This document shows, one piece after another, positions 24,330 through 37,640 of a DNA stretch of 64,000 nt. How positions within the stretch are numbered: position 1 is the first letter of the stretch; every line of letters starts with the position of its first letter. The notes beneath the pieces are model-generated. The model worked only from the letters and a program-made list of their open reading frames with translations, was not told the DNA's origin and did no database searches. The translations under genes and the position numbers were made by a program. Origin of the DNA: Hermodice carunculata (taxonomy: Eukaryota; Annelida; Polychaeta; Eunicida; Amphinomidae); NCBI GenBank assembly GCA_964020975.1, contig OZ026628.1, positions 50,595,336-50,659,335 of the forward strand, read 5' to 3'.

Positions 24330-27300
24330 ATGAAAGGCAACTGGTGGAAAACGTTTCTAACATAATTTAAACAAAGTCCTAAATCCCACGTAAAACAATA
24401 ACTTTTTTTTTATACCAACCAACATATTTTATATATCTATGTTTGTTAAACTAATGACTGTTCCACTTTTACATGCTTGCGTAGTTGAGGAAATCTGTCA
24501 AGTAACTGTTAATGGAAGATATGACATGTTGGTATTGCGTTGGAAATGTCTTTTCATGAGGAATTCAAATATGATATCGTTATATTAATTCACCTGAGCC
24601 TGAAATGTCGGCACTGGCAGTGAAAGGGTTAAGAGCTCATTTTCCACAAGATGTAACGTTTCTCAATGTTACAGGTACATAAGGCATTACTAATATTTTA
24701 TATGTACCCAGTAGCATTTAAACAAATAAACAACGTATCTGCTTTTTAATTTAAAAGCCCTGATTAGGGACACTTAAAAATGTTTTTCACCAACAGGTGA
24801 CCACGAATAATTATTCTTAACTTTTCATGTGGGAGAGTCTGTCCCGAGGTGTGTTTTACCACTGGGGCACCGATCCCTTGCAGAAAAAGTCTAAAACAGT
24901 AATCGATGTTTACAATTTTTTGCTCTTTGGGACGTAAAATTCCCCAAATAGTGCCCAAAGTAAGATTTTGACCCGTATACACATTGCCTTTTCCATAGGC
25001 TTAGGCCTACTGTGCGGCAACAAGCATCATTAGCCTATATAGGGACTCAGGGAGGCATTATTCCAGAGTACCTTTGTACTTTATATGGCAAACGAATTTG
25101 GCAAAGCTATGTAGGCTATATCGCTCACACGATGTCTACAGGCCTATCACTTAAGTTTTTGCCTACAGCACTTCCTCAGGATTGAATTTACTACCTGTAG
25201 TGTGAAAAAAAACCCAGTAGACTAATTTACCATTTGCAAGTCTTTGCCTATAGGCACCTTTTTTGTCAAAAGAAAATTGGTTGTTTCTAAACATTGAGAA
25301 ACTGAGTTTTTTCATATTACAACACAGATACATGGATAACAAAACCAATTGACTTTCTCTATCAATATTTTATTGGTGATTCCACAAAATGTTGTGAAAT
25401 GACCCCATACCTCGGTCACAGGTCAGGGTATATAGGCTTCTCGTATTTAAACACGATACCGTGTTCACTAACAGTCCCAATTCTTTCTAATTTCTGTACA
25501 AGTGCATCTCTTGAATTCTATCAAGTTTTCAAGTTCATAGACTTAAGGGAAGCCATTAAAAGATCGATGTGCAATAAAAAACGAGCCTAATTAAGTTAGG
25601 GGGAGGGGGTTAAAAGTCAATTTGGTTTTCTATCGCACAAAATCGATGTAAGCAAAAAGTATCAAAATTTTAACTTGCAAACAGGAAAAAAAACGTTTCC
25701 GCGATGATCGAGCGCCAGTTTTAACGGGTTTTTCAAATAGCGGTTGCGTGTTTTATATTGTTCTTATATTGTGTGGAACGTACCCAGGGAGTTATATGTT
25801 CCAGGCTATAAAGAATTTGATTGCCTGTGTGGTTATGTGTCAGTTTTTAATATAACATCCAAGGACTGGGAATATACTTGACTATTCCACAATTATTTGC
25901 TATTTTGTGACCAAATATTTTACTGCCAAGGACTCCTTTCAAGGGAAAAGCTACTGAATACTTCAAGTTACAAGTTGTGCCAAATTCATAATTGTTTTTG
26001 TATCATGAGGAATTTAATCCTTCCATATGAGGTATTCTTGTTTTGCATTATGTGTTGTTGCTCATATGATATATGAGCAACAAACAGCATACATGTCATA
26101 TATAAAAGAATGCGAGTGAATAACTAAGCTGGGAAACCTTTTTTTTTTGGGGGGGGGGGGTTAAACATGTGTCTGTCCCTATAAATATTGTAGGGCTGTA
26201 TATTTTGTTCAATGTTAGATATCAGATCCAATGCAGAAATAAAGTTCTTTGACACGATGAACGTGAAACTGTAGACTCTTATGTTTGTTCTATCCTTTTT
26301 CACAATGACGTTTTCCTGGAATAATCATGAACAGTTATCTCCCTTATACTCTTCAAGGCCAGAAAATCCAGCAGTCAAAGAATTTTGATTGTACTTGGAG
26401 TATAGACTTCCAAAAGTCCCTATTTTCCCATCCCGCGGTCCCACCCAGAAGTGCGATACATTTTCCCCTCCACAAAGTTAACTGTATAATATCATGCCAA
26501 CTACACGGTGTTATTAAGTAGGTCCTACTGTTATAATATTTTTTTTAACTGATCGACGCTGCCGCCGTGCCGGTTTCAACAGTAGCAGCTATTGAGTCCT
26601 GGTCAGTTCTAATCCTATTATCATTGCGATAAGGCTAAGGGGAAAGTGGTCTTCGATGAATGCATGGATAGTCACTGGCCAGTCAAGCGAGACAAAGCTG
26701 ACCGTCTCCCTTCGGCTGCTGACACCAGTGACTGGACGCCTTCCGCCTGACGTGGTGCACTGCAATTAATATTTCATTACACAGTAGCTCAATTAAAAGA
26801 TTCTGAAGAGGGGTGTGTTATGACCGCTCGCTTGTCTGTGTGATAAGAAACACAGTGGAGACCGCCCGGCGCTAATCATCTGGAATAATGTTATCTGGTT
26901 ATAGACATGTTCCACACCAATTAGCTAGGTTTAAGGGCCTACCTGTATTGTAACAGAATAAAACTACAACGTGTGTACTTAAAATTTTATTTTGCAATGA
27001 ATTTGATTTTAAATAAAATATGGAAGACAGTCCAGTGAGACTTCTGCAAGCCTACTTGGAGTATTCTTCTTACAAATATGATTCTGTGGAAAATGATCGA
27101 AGTTAATGATCCTTTTATGTCAGCTATCTAATTAGGCTATCTACTCAGTTATGTTTTATGTGTTAGACAGTAAGATGAATGTGAATTAATGATCTTTCAT
27201 TTTTGTGGTGCTGCAGAAATTTAATCATAATTATACCTATTTTAATATTGAAAGTTTAGGCAAGAAATATCTGCAGGACTCGAATTTAGCGGATGTCCGA

Positions 27301-28080
27301 CATCCCGAGACAACGTGAGATTGTGCCAGGCATGTTAAAAATACATGGACATGAGATTGGCTTGGGTATCTTTCGGACTTTCGAGATACATGACGTCTTA
27401 CCGTGAATATCAGCCACATGACGCTAACAGTGAAGGTTGGCTTCAACATTTTCAGTTGATTCTGTATCTTGTTGCAGTGGGTTTCACATTTCCCCCAATA
27501 CATGACTGTAGTCGGAAGTACCGGGGGTAGAGGAGGTCGACACGCATCATATTTTTGGTTTTCAGAATGCAGTTACGTGCGTAAAACAGGAGCTAGGAAG
27601 CTGAAAGTTATGAGTATCTAAGAGAATAAGTAACAAGGAACACAGAGACGTATGGTATGCTACATTACATGGGATATTTGGACTTTATTAGGCACCTTTC
27701 AACAGACGAGTACAGATTCGGAAAGCCAGGGTCGCCATAGTTGTGTCCCTTGTCATTTATCCATAGGGGCCAGAGTGAAGGCCAAACACACTTTCAGTCT
27801 CCCTGTGCCTGCAATGATATTGTGTGGAGCCAATAAAGTGTCTGCCACAATCTGCGGGGACTTCCTTTGAAAAACCTCACTGACAGGTAGCCTCTTGTGA
27901 GTGGTTAATGTACCGTGTGGCACTTGTCACAGCTCTTTACCAGCCCATCCACCCCCACCCACCCCAGCCGAACTGAAGCAAAGTGGCTGTTTGAGTTGAA
28001 TCTGATCTGGTCCAAAGTATCCCTTTTCTTTCTTTCAAAAAATTTAGTAATTCCTTGTTGTTTGGAAGGAAAAAGAAAAT
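24330..28080. other. Mostly single-copy sequence without recognised gene
   Basis: About 3.7 kb without a repeat or domain I can name. 26540-26900 is less AT-rich and contains TAATTAATATTTCATT and CAATTAAAAG homeodomain-like AT cores; it could be regulatory. Short ORFs at 27237-27503 (minus) and 26327-26521 (plus) have no recognised motif. Confidence 0.35.
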
Positions 28081-28405
28081 GAAAAAGATAAGAGACAGAG
28101 AAAGAGAGAGAGAAATTACATAGATAACAGTAATAATTAAATAGGTAAACCAGGTGCAGTAAATGATCCTTTGAGCCAGATCTCCCAAAAAAAGAACCAG
28201 AGAACAGAGAGAGGAAAATTACACAGACAACAGTTATAAATAAATAGGTAAACCAGGTGCAGTAAATGGTCCTTTAAGCCAGATCTCAAAAAAAAAACAA
28301 ACAAACAAGAGAACAGAGAGAGAAAAATTACGTAGAAAACAGTAATAAATAAATAGGTAAACCAGGTGCAGTAAATGGTCCTTTCAGCCAGATCTCAAAA
28401 ATAAG
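28080..28405 (+). repeat. Three-copy tandem repeat, 106-109 bp
   Basis: AATAGGTAAACCAGGTGCAG followed by TAAATG-TCCTTT-AGCCAGA recurs at about 28139, 28245 and 28354. The copies are separated by GAGAACAGAGAGAG-rich sequence, and an AAAT tract follows the last copy. Confidence 0.85.
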
Positions 28406-28425
28406 GTGTTCCTTGTTCTGAAGGG

Positions 28426-28537
<112 letters not shown>

Positions 28538-28829
28538 CACAAAGGGGGGGGGCAATAATTATAGTAATAACAAGGGAAATAAAGTTTTGATGTTAATAAT
28601 AAAATAGATAAATCAGTAAAATATCGAGCTGTCTTTTGACTCAGATTGTCTCCAAGCCCCACCCCCCAAGCCAAGGCAAGTGGGACCCTTGTGTGCCCTC
28701 AGTCGTACTTAAGTATGCAACCTTGCCTAGCTTACCTGTACTTAAGAGTACCTGTGGTCACCTAAGGGTACCTGTGATAAAAGCCCTACTTGTACTCAAG
28801 TGTAATTGCTGGCCCATTCGGCGTGTCAA

Positions 28830-30630
28830 ATCACATGCCGCCTAAGAGGATCCGAGCTTTAGCAGAGGGCTACGACCTCCATAGTGCTCATGATTCCACC
28901 ATGGAGCAAGTGGAGGGAGCAGAATTTTGTGGGTCTGAGGGTCGCTTGTCCTCAACAATGGAAGGGGTTCCAGACCATGGCTGGGGTGATGGAGGCCGTA
29001 AGGGCACAAATGCACAGGTCGTGGACCTGCAGCCCAGGGCACTCCCACCCATGGATCAAGCTATGCATCGGTTCCTGGATATGCTAGCTCAATTGTGAGA
29101 AGAGCAACAGCGTTACTAACAACGCTCGATAGAGGAAAGGCAGTACCACCAGCAACTGTTAATGGCCATACAAGGGCAGGGGCAAGGTGAAGGGCGAGCC
29201 CAAGGATATGTCGTAGCCACACCACCACAGCCAGCCGTTAGGCCCTTGGGGATGGGACTTCCAGACTAGGACGTTGGAGTGGGACAAGGGGCAGAAGCAG
29301 CTCCCCTACTCCCTGCAAATAGTTCAAGGCCTCGAGGGGAAGCAGTACACCTCCAGGCAGACACCACTGTCAGGCCACCAGATATGGGCCTCGAGGCAGC
29401 AGGCCATCTGGTTTATGGCGGTAAAGGAGAGCAGAATCGAGTCATTCAAAACGGAGTCCCAGACATAGAAGCGAGGGGCCAAAATGGGGCCCGACAGAGA
29501 AATCATGCAGCCTGGAATGCACAAAGGCTGGGCCAGCAGGTGCATGCAGATTGGGGTGGTGTTGGGCGTGAGGACCAGCTGACCCAAGCCCTCGCCAGGG
29601 ATCCAGATTGTAGGGGCCCATCCTGTGATGAACTCCGCCATGGTGCTCATGAGCGAAATGCACCTGGGAGGTGGAGGGATGGTCCAAAGAGTAAACTGGT
29701 GACCTACGATGGTACAACTGATTGGCAATCTTTCATTGTTCCTCTAGAATTATGGCGCGGGAGTACCAGTGGACAATGAAGCATCGCGTCAACGTGCTTT
29801 ATGAGTACCTACGAGGACCCGCCCAGCATTATTTAGTGAACCTGGACTTACATAGAGACCTCACCTATTGGCAAATCTGGGATCAACTTCAAAGCTGCTT
29901 TGGGATAACAGATCCCACGATCACCCTCTGAGCTCGGCTCAGCAAACTCAAACAACATAAACAAAGCCTGGAGGAGTTTGCTGAAGAAATAAGTCGACTG
30001 GTGTCGCAGGCCTACCCTGAAACTGGGGAAGACACCAGAGAAGCAGTGGCAGTGAGCACTTTCTTGATGGGTCTCTGCAATCAGAAAGTTGCCTATGAAG
30101 TGTGGGCCTCAAGCCACGCACAATGAATGAAGCAATGAGGCGAGCTTGTGCACGAGACTTCCATTTTCAGGCTACCCTGCGGAAAGATTGGGAGAAGAGA
30201 ATGGCTGCTCGGCAGGTGAGTTTCCAAGGTGACTCAGATTCGGAGGGGGATGTGCCTCCGCATCCTGCAGAATGGCATGCCATAGTTCCGAGTAAGAAGG
30301 TGGCTTTCCACCTCCAAGACACTTAGAAGGGGAAGGAGGCCTATGAGGATCGCCTGGGGCGCCTTGAGTCCCAGAGCATGGAATCCTCAAACCCGCTGGC
30401 CTACCTGGTTGAAGCTATGAAGAAGTTGACTCAGGATATTGGGAAAATGCGGAATCCCTGTGAAGGCGGGATAGCCACCTCAAGGGAGGGGCGGTACCAC
30501 TCACCCGGACCAGGTAGTCAAAGAGGCACATCCCTGGGGAACTAGGACCATTCGGATGCGGGGAGCAAGGACACTTCCGTCGTGATTGCCCACACCGCCG
30601 CTCTCCTAGCCCCAAGCCCTAGTAGGGAAA
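28830..30630 (+). pseudogene. Gag region (fossil)
   Basis: Contains the Gag core signature TYDGTTDWQSF near 29700 and a following helical segment with LRGPAQHYLVN. Near 30555-30600 is a zinc-knuckle remnant GCGEQGHFRRDCP. The leading 700 bases encode a Gln/Gly/Pro-rich low-complexity stretch. The DW signature is shared with the left-edge element, but the rest differs, so these are different families. Confidence 0.7.
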
Positions 30631-30696
30631 AGGGCAGGGGCTGAGCCCGAACCAAGAGGCTCAGCCCAAAAGTCAGTAACTAACCAACTAACTGTC

Positions 30697-31380
30697 GTGG
30701 ACTCAGACTCTTTGGTTCGGGAATGCCAGGAGGTGCAGGACCAGGGAGCAAATGTCCAAGGGCTTACACTATGTGTGAAACTAGTGGTAGAGGGTTACAT
30801 GGTGGATGCAGTGGTGGACACAGGGGCTGAGATTACCATTGTCCCAGTGGGCCTTTTTGCTAAAATCATCCCCGGAGTCTCCTTATCCAATCTACCTCCT
30901 GTGTGGCTGAGGGGATTTGAGAAGGATGCAGTGGTGATGGTCCGGAAGGGAGTTAGTGTCCACATTACCTTGGGAAACCGGACCGCCCTTTGGCCTGTAT
31001 TCATAAACCCTATGCAGGAGGATGTACTATTAGGCCTGGATTTTCTTCAAGCCATGGATGCCATTATCCATGCTCGAGGAGGGTTGTGGATTGCGGGGAT
31101 GCGAATCCCAACCCAGGACCCTAGAAGGCCTAAAAATAAGGTCAGCCACATACTGCTAAAGAAAAATGTAGCTCTGCCGCCTGACTGCAGCATTGTAAAG
31201 GGGTATTCAGAGCACCCTAGTCAGGAGACGCTGGCAGTTGTGGAGCCCATGGAAGTTCATGAGGATGTCCTGGCTGGAGCCTCCCTAGCATACATGCAGA
31301 CAGACACCCTCATACCCATGGTAAGTTTGTCAGCACTGGAAGTTGTGCTTCAAGCAGGCACGTGTCTGGACACTTGGTAG
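30697..31380 (+). pseudogene. Aspartyl protease region (fossil)
   Basis: The active site AVVDTGAEITIVP lies about 40 residues into this stretch and the conserved VLLGLDFLQAMD about 110 residues in. Together these are the two hallmarks of a retropepsin. It would cleave the Gag-Pol polyprotein. It is followed by a Pro/Ser/Glu-rich linker before the reverse transcriptase. Confidence 0.8.
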
Positions 31381-31779
31381 AGGTTGAGGAGTCAGACCAA
31401 TCCCCCAGTGGGGAGCCAAACTCCACGACCCCTGGAGGGGAGAATCAACCAGAACTTAACATAGTGTTCGGGTCTCAGAGGGGGATTGACCACTCCTCTG
31501 ACACTTCTAAACCTTCAGAAGGCCCGGCAATGGGGGAGACTAAGCAGATCAGGGAACAGGAGGACCCTGCCCCTGAGTCTCAGAGGGGGGTCAACAGCAC
31601 CTCTGAGGACTTGGAAGGCAGGATTGGAGAGGTACCCTTCTCCGGGGCTTTGGAGCCAGAGGATCTTCCGGAAAACCTGCGGACTATGTTTCTGGAAGCG
31701 AGTGAGAACTTTGCAGTGGAGGAACATCAAAAACTAGCAATAGTCCTAATGGAATTTGAAGACGTTTACGCCAAACACG

Positions 31780-33030
31780 ATATGGACCTCACGCACTTCA
31801 TGGGTGCTACATAGCATGTCAAAACGGGTGATGCACCCCCATTCAAGGACTGGGTGCGACATACCCCCATGGGTTTTCAAAAGGAGGAGGAAGCACATCT
31901 GCACAAGCTGGTAGATGCTGGAATTATAGAACCATCCAGAAGTGAGTAGGCCTCAGGAGTCATCCTGGTCCGCAAAAGAGATAGAGGAGTTGGGTGGTGT
32001 GTGGATTACTGCCGTTTGAACGATGTCACTGTCAAGGATAGCTACCCCGTCCCCAAGATAGGGGAGTGCATTGGACACCCTAGGGGGCAGCAGGTGGTTT
32101 CGTGCTCTCAACCCAAATGCTGGCTACCACCAGGTGGTGCTGGAGGAGCGCAACCGAGATGAGACCGTCTTCATTACCAAGTATGGCCTCTTTCAGTATT
32201 GATCTATGCCGTTCAGGGTATGGAACATTCCCGCAACATTTCAGCGGGCCATGGAACTGGTTTTGCAAGGACTACAATGGAGGACACTTTTACTTTTCAT
32301 GGATGATGTAATAGTGACAGGAGAGACCTTTCCAGAACACTTAGAGCACCTGCGCAAGGTCTTTGCCAGGTTTTGGCAACATGACCTTTGTTTAAAGCCC
32401 CGGAAGTGTTAACTCTTCGAGACTGCGCGGTTTTTCTTGGGCGTGTGGTCAGCTCAGAAGGAGTCAAAACAAACCCGGCTCTCATAGAGGACATCCTTGA
32501 CTGAAAGCCCCCAAGGACAGTACGGGAAATACGGGCCTTTCTAGGCCTAACTGGCTTCTATTTGTGATTTATCCTGGATTTCGCAGCCGTAGCGGGTCTC
32601 ATGACAGACTTGCTTGTCAAGGGGGCCAAATTTCACTGGCTGCCTGAACAGGAAGCATCCTTCCAGGAGATAAAGAAACTCCTGACACAAGCACCAATTT
32701 TGGTCTATCCAAATGCTGAAGACCCAAAGGTCCTTGATTGTGATGCCTCTGGGGTCACTGTGGGCTCCGTTCTCTCGCAGATTCAAAATGCTGAGGAAAG
32801 GGTTATCGCATATGCTATCCTACGATTGGATGCTACTCACATACGGTACTGTGTAACCCACCGAGAGCTCTTGGCGGTGGTCAAGTTCACCCACCATTTC
32901 CATCATTACCTGTTAGGTAGGAGATTTCTTCTAAGGACGGATCATGGTAGCCTAGCATGGCTGTTTTGTTTCTGCTCACCTGAAGGGCAGGTGGCTGAAG
33001 CAGATGAGCCAGTAAGATTTTGTGATTGAG
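31780..33030 (+). pseudogene. Reverse transcriptase and RNase H region (fossil)
   Basis: RT landmarks include the fingers segment RDRGVGWCVDYCRLND near 31980 and the LLLFMDDVIV catalytic box near 32286 (FMDD in place of the common YxDD, known in Ty3/gypsy). The RNase H part at 32601-33030 shows DCDASGVTVGSVLSQ and THRELLAVV. It ends with the LLRTDHGSLAWL signature, all typical of Ty3/gypsy polymerases. Confidence 0.85.
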
Positions 33031-33499
33031 CATTGAGCAGGAAAGAAGCACGGGAATGCCAATGCTCTCTCACGCAAGGAGGTAGATACTCCGTTATGTG
33101 AGTGCTATACAGCCAGACAGAATGCCCAGGACTTGCCTTGTCACGGCTGTGGAAATTTTGTTTGAGCTCAGCAGAAAGGGGCCCTTTTTGAGAGAGATGT
33201 AGATGACGTAGTGCCGCTTGCTTTTTGCAGGTCTGACACCCCAGTTCGGCAGGAGGCTGCCTCAGAGAAACGGGGTAACGGGGATTCAAATTGGTTACCC
33301 CAGCTCAGCTGCTTGGAACTAAGAGCAGCCCAACTGGTGACTCTATGTTGGCTCACCTGCATGACTGGTCCACAAATGGATTGCCCCCCCCCCCCCCCCC
33401 AAAGAACGGATGGTAGGCCAAGATCCAGCCCTACGGAAATACTGCCTCTGTTGGCCCCAAATTATACCTCAGGGAGGAGTGCTTCATTATGCATGAGAA

Positions 33500-34620
33500 G
33501 GTGAGGGGCTCCCAGTTTGCTCCTTCTCGTTCCTAAGAGCCTGCAGCTGGAAGTTTTGCAGGCTAGTCATGACATACATGCAGTGGGCCACCCAGGTGTA
33601 GGCAGGACACTGCACCATCTATGCCTACACTATTATTGGTACAGCATGACCATGGAGGTTCAGGACTATGTAAAGGCATGTGCTGAATGCAATGCTTCCA
33701 AGAAACCAAACTGCAATCTTCGGGCACCCCTGCAACAGTACCAAGCTGGTGCCCCATGGACCGAGTCCATATGGATATGCTAGGCCCTCTCCCAAGAAGC
33801 AAGTTTGGGAATCGATATATATTGGTGATCATAGACCAATTCACCCGGTTCGTCTGGTGATCATAGACCAATTCACCCGGTTCGTCGAGGCTTACCCTCT
33901 CCGTGAACAAAATGCCCTGACAGTAGTTTGTGAACAAGTTCGTGGCCTGTTTTGTGACCCCCTTGGAGATCCACACGGACCAGGGTACCAATTTCACGAG
34001 CAAGTTAATGAAGCATGTGTTTGAGCTGCTGCAAGTGTTGAAAACATGCACTACCCCTTACTGGCCTAACAGTAATGGAGAGGTGGAGCGATTTAACCGT
34101 GCTCTACTTCAAATGATCAATTGCTATGTCAGCCAACATGACGGTTGCCTACAGGAGCACGCCTCATGCTGTGACAGGTTACACCCCAAACTGCCTCATG
34201 TTGGGTCAAGAAACTCAATGGCCTGAAGAGATTTATCTGCAAGATGGCCAGATAGAGCTGCAGGCCCCTGACCCAGCAGCGTTTGCACAGGAGACCAGGG
34301 CGGCCATGGGCAAGACCTATGAGCTGGTGCGACACACACTCAGGGAGGCCCAACTCCACCAAAAGAGCCATTACGATCTGCGGGCCACAGAACGTAGTTT
34401 CTGTGCAGGAGACTTGGTTTACCTCCAGAACAGCCGGAGGTTTGTCGGCAAGAGCCCCAAATTACAGCCGTATTGGATCAGCCCATATGTCGTCGTAGCA
34501 AGGCTTACCCCTGTACTTTATAAGGTTAGGGACTGGAAGGAGGCTAAGCTGCAACACATAGACTGGCTGAAGCCCTACCCATGTGATACAGTGCCAGGAT
34601 GGGCTCAGCAAATCAGACAC
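33500..34620 (+). pseudogene. Integrase region (fossil)
   Basis: An HHCC zinc domain (GHPGVGRTLHHL, then CAECNASK) begins near 33585. It is followed by the catalytic-core strands near 33830-34110, including TDQGTNFTS and YWPNSNGEVERFNR. The C-terminal DNA-binding domain (GDLVYLQ, then LQPYWISPYVVV and LQHIDWLKPYP) is at 34410-34580. Together these identify a Ty3/gypsy integrase. No chromodomain is obvious. Confidence 0.85.
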
Positions 34621-35080
34621 AGCCTTTTGGAACTTGGCCTGCCTGCTGCATCAAGTATGGGGGAGCCCGGCCACCTACCTGCAGGTGCAAAAGAGGCAGA
34701 TGTCCCTACTGAAGGTCCCATCACAGACCTGGCAAGCCCACCCACCCAAGCCGTGGAACTTAGCTCCACAAACTTTGTACCCACAGACAAGGACCTTCAA
34801 CTCCCGGCTCCCCACGATCCCACCACGGGCCCTCAGCGTGACATGCCCGTAACAAAGCCCCCTTCAGGTGGGACCAAAAATCCCGCTAGGGCTAGCAATA
34901 AGGCAAGTTTGCACCAGACCAGGAGCCGCAGATCTATAAGGAAACCAAGCCGTTACAGCGATTTATCATATAGTGTACTAATAAAGCATGCCGTATCAGT
35001 ATGCTTGCATGGACATCCCCCCACCGGAGTGATTTAAACCGGTCGAACCATTTTCTCAATTTTGGTTTCTGTGTTTGCAG

Positions 35081-36930
35081 GAAAGATGGACTACCGTATG
35101 ACCGATATACACCCCTGGGAGTGGGCTATTATCCAGCAGCTCAGTGGAGGGCAGCATGGTCCCTCTGGTAATTACCCTAACTACCCACCTGCTACTAACC
35201 CCTTAGAGCCAGCCTGGTTCCAAGGCCCTGCATGCCCTTTAGTCCAAGGACCCCAGGGGGTCCAGATGCCATATTAGCATGGGCTGCCAACTATGGCTGT
35301 CAATGGCAGCCCAGTCGCAGCGGTACACCCCCTCCACCGCCATGCCATCAATGGGCATGTACCCACCATTTCATGTGAAAATCCCACGATATCCGGGCCT
35401 TGCGGTTTTCCAGCAGAATTTTGATAATTCAGGCCCTGACTCGCAAGCTTGTCCACCAATCTCTGCCAGTGTCCCATCCACAGTAGTCCCACCCAGTGGA
35501 CCAAAAGTAGCCCAGATGGGCCACCCTGGTCCAGAAAACGAGGTTGAGGCACCTTCACAGGCCCCTCCAAGGACAACACCCTCGGCAGAGATGGAGGCAT
35601 ATAGTTGTGGAGGAGAGGGCGACACCCCCACCGGTTCAAAGAGAGGCTCTGCACATTTGCGAGTCTCCTCGGGTGCTGATCCCTCCCACCTCAACCCTAA
35701 TGGATCGCCAGCAAGGACCTCCCAATGAAGCTTTTCCGGGACTCTGTCCCGGAGCCTACTTTTTTGTTACGTAGGCCACCCGCACCAGTGGCACAGATTT
35801 TGGGTGCCTGGGAAGCATCAGGCGAGTCCAGCATTGACCAGTTGTCCCCTGAGGATGCCAGATCTGGGCTACAACGTTTCTTGGCTTACATAGAGCCCTC
35901 TCTCCGATTGATTGAGAGGTTGACCTTGAGGTCACAGGCTGCCAATGCAGTGGCAGAGCCTGCCAGGCACGTAAGTACCACACCACAGCCTGACCAGGTG
36001 GTCACCAGTGCACAGCCCTCTTGGGAGTCCACTGCTAACCTGCCCTGGGGGCCTTTGGATCATCCTGTCACCCTCGTTATCCCAGACCCAGCAGTGGACG
36101 GTCACCAGAGTGGGGCTTCCCGCTCTTCATGGAGCCAAAAGGGGTGGTACTCGGAAGAGTCCACAAGCTCTGCTGACTGGCCAGGCTTTTGCCAGGTTCC
36201 GCCTGGGTCAGAGACGGAATGCTGCCAATATTGCCAGGATGCCAGTGAATCAGGTCGATGCTGTCTCACGTAGAGGCCTCCAGGAAGTACCCCATACCGT
36301 GTCGGCAAGGGGCCACTAGTGCCGCTCAGCAGACAGGACGCAGCAGTGTCCTATCTGCAACCAGAATGTGCCGGACATGTGTTGCCATGCCAGCGCTGTC
36401 CACTTACCGTGGCATGTGGATGTCTGGTCAGCTTGTGGCCACTGTCGGATGCAAGTGAACCCGCAGGGGCGCTGGGCAGCACACCCCCAAGGGGCCCACC
36501 GAGGTGCCCCAGGATACCTTCAACCTGTTGAATGGCAGGAAAGCATGACCCACTTGCTGCAAGTTATCACTGAGTCACGGGGCCTTTACCTCTTCGATTT
36601 GCCCAATTTTGTCCAAAGCGAAGGTCTGATTCCCAACTCGATCAGTCCTGTGGCTCCGGGTAATGCAGACTATTATCAGTTTTGGCCAGAGGTACTCCAC
36701 CATGACCCCCTGGAGCATAGATTGCCAGAGAATCCTGAAGCCCTCTGCCTCCTGACTCAATGGAGGGTGGTCCTGAACCTCTTGGCCCAGGTGGAGCCCA
36801 AGGCTCAGTCCCAGCATACCGGCTGCTCCCTTATCCTGGAGGACAGTGCCCTCTATCTGACTGGGGTCCTCCCTCAAAGTGCCCGGCATTCATGCCCATC
36901 TCCTCAAGGCCGTGGCACCAGGGAGTAGTT
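35081..36930 (+). pseudogene. Third ORF of the retroelement, unknown function (fossil)
   Basis: Downstream of integrase is a coding-like tract with Pro/Gln-rich N-terminus, then a helical segment (DARSGLQRFLAYIEPSLRLI) and a Cys-rich part near 36370-36430 (CC, CGHC patterns). A splice-acceptor-like TTTCTGTGTTTGCAG ends at 35080, five bases before an ATG, and errantivirus-type elements are known to express a downstream ORF from a spliced RNA. I see no signal peptide, furin site or membrane anchor, so an envelope assignment is not supported. Confidence 0.45.
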
Positions 36931-37640
36931 TCTCCCCAGTCTGTCCCACTTACCCTTCTCCAATGTAATAACTCAACCTATCTTTTTTTCTAAAGTGTTG
37001 GGAATACAGCCGGTACGTTTTTTGTGGGAGAAAGGAACCCTTTTTGGTCGGAGGAGATTTGGCCAGTGGCCCTCACTTATTGAATTTTACTTATTGAAGC
37101 TTTGGCTCACTGGGCCTGGGCAGATAATTATCAGGGAGGTCTGCGGTGACCCCATTCTAGTTAGTTAGGTGGGAAATGGTATAGGTAGTGATTCCGTCTT
37201 TTACTTAGATATTTGGATGTGTCGTTAGCAATAGGTAGCCCATCCCCCCCTTTTCGGTTGTATCGATCAGACTTATCAGAGTATCTCCCCTTTTCCCTCC
37301 CCATGAAGGGATACCATACTAACTGAGGGGACCTAGTTGACCAGAGGGGTGTGATGAGGTGAGGGTAAAAGGGGGAGGGACCCTTAAAGTGATACGGTCA
37401 TGAGTGACAGCTAACCCCCTCTCCCCATTGGTCAACTACCAGGACTGACAAGAGACAAGGACACACACTTTCATCGGAACAAGGGACGCCATCAGACCAC
37501 TGAGACAGGGTAGAAGCCATCGCTCCCCGTTCTCCGGTCCCTGGTGCCTGGATCATCCGGAATGGTCGACGCACCGCCCACCGAAACTATAAACAGTTCA
37601 TAAACTGTGAATTTCTACCCAACCCAAGGTAAAAGATATT

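Larger units (their letters stand above)
28830..37640 (+). mobile_element. Ty3/gypsy-like LTR retroelement with extra 3' ORF, fossil
   Basis: In order this carries Gag, zinc knuckle, aspartyl protease, reverse transcriptase, RNase H, integrase with HHCC and a C-terminal domain, then a third ORF. That is the Ty3/gypsy pol order (integrase last). GC content is well above the surroundings. It is broken, with something like ten or more breaks, so it is an old copy. A purine tract at about 37366-37380 followed by a non-coding tail is the expected place for a 3' LTR. I could not match that tail to the 5' side, so the LTR pair is either lost or unrecognised and the ends given are approximate. Confidence 0.85.

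Noticed and set aside
28560-28830. 5' LTR of the right-hand retroelement
   Set aside because: No match to the 37.3-37.6 kb tail could be found by eye.
35081-36930. Retroviral envelope
   Set aside because: No signal peptide, cleavage site, fusion peptide or membrane anchor seen; only position after integrase favours it.
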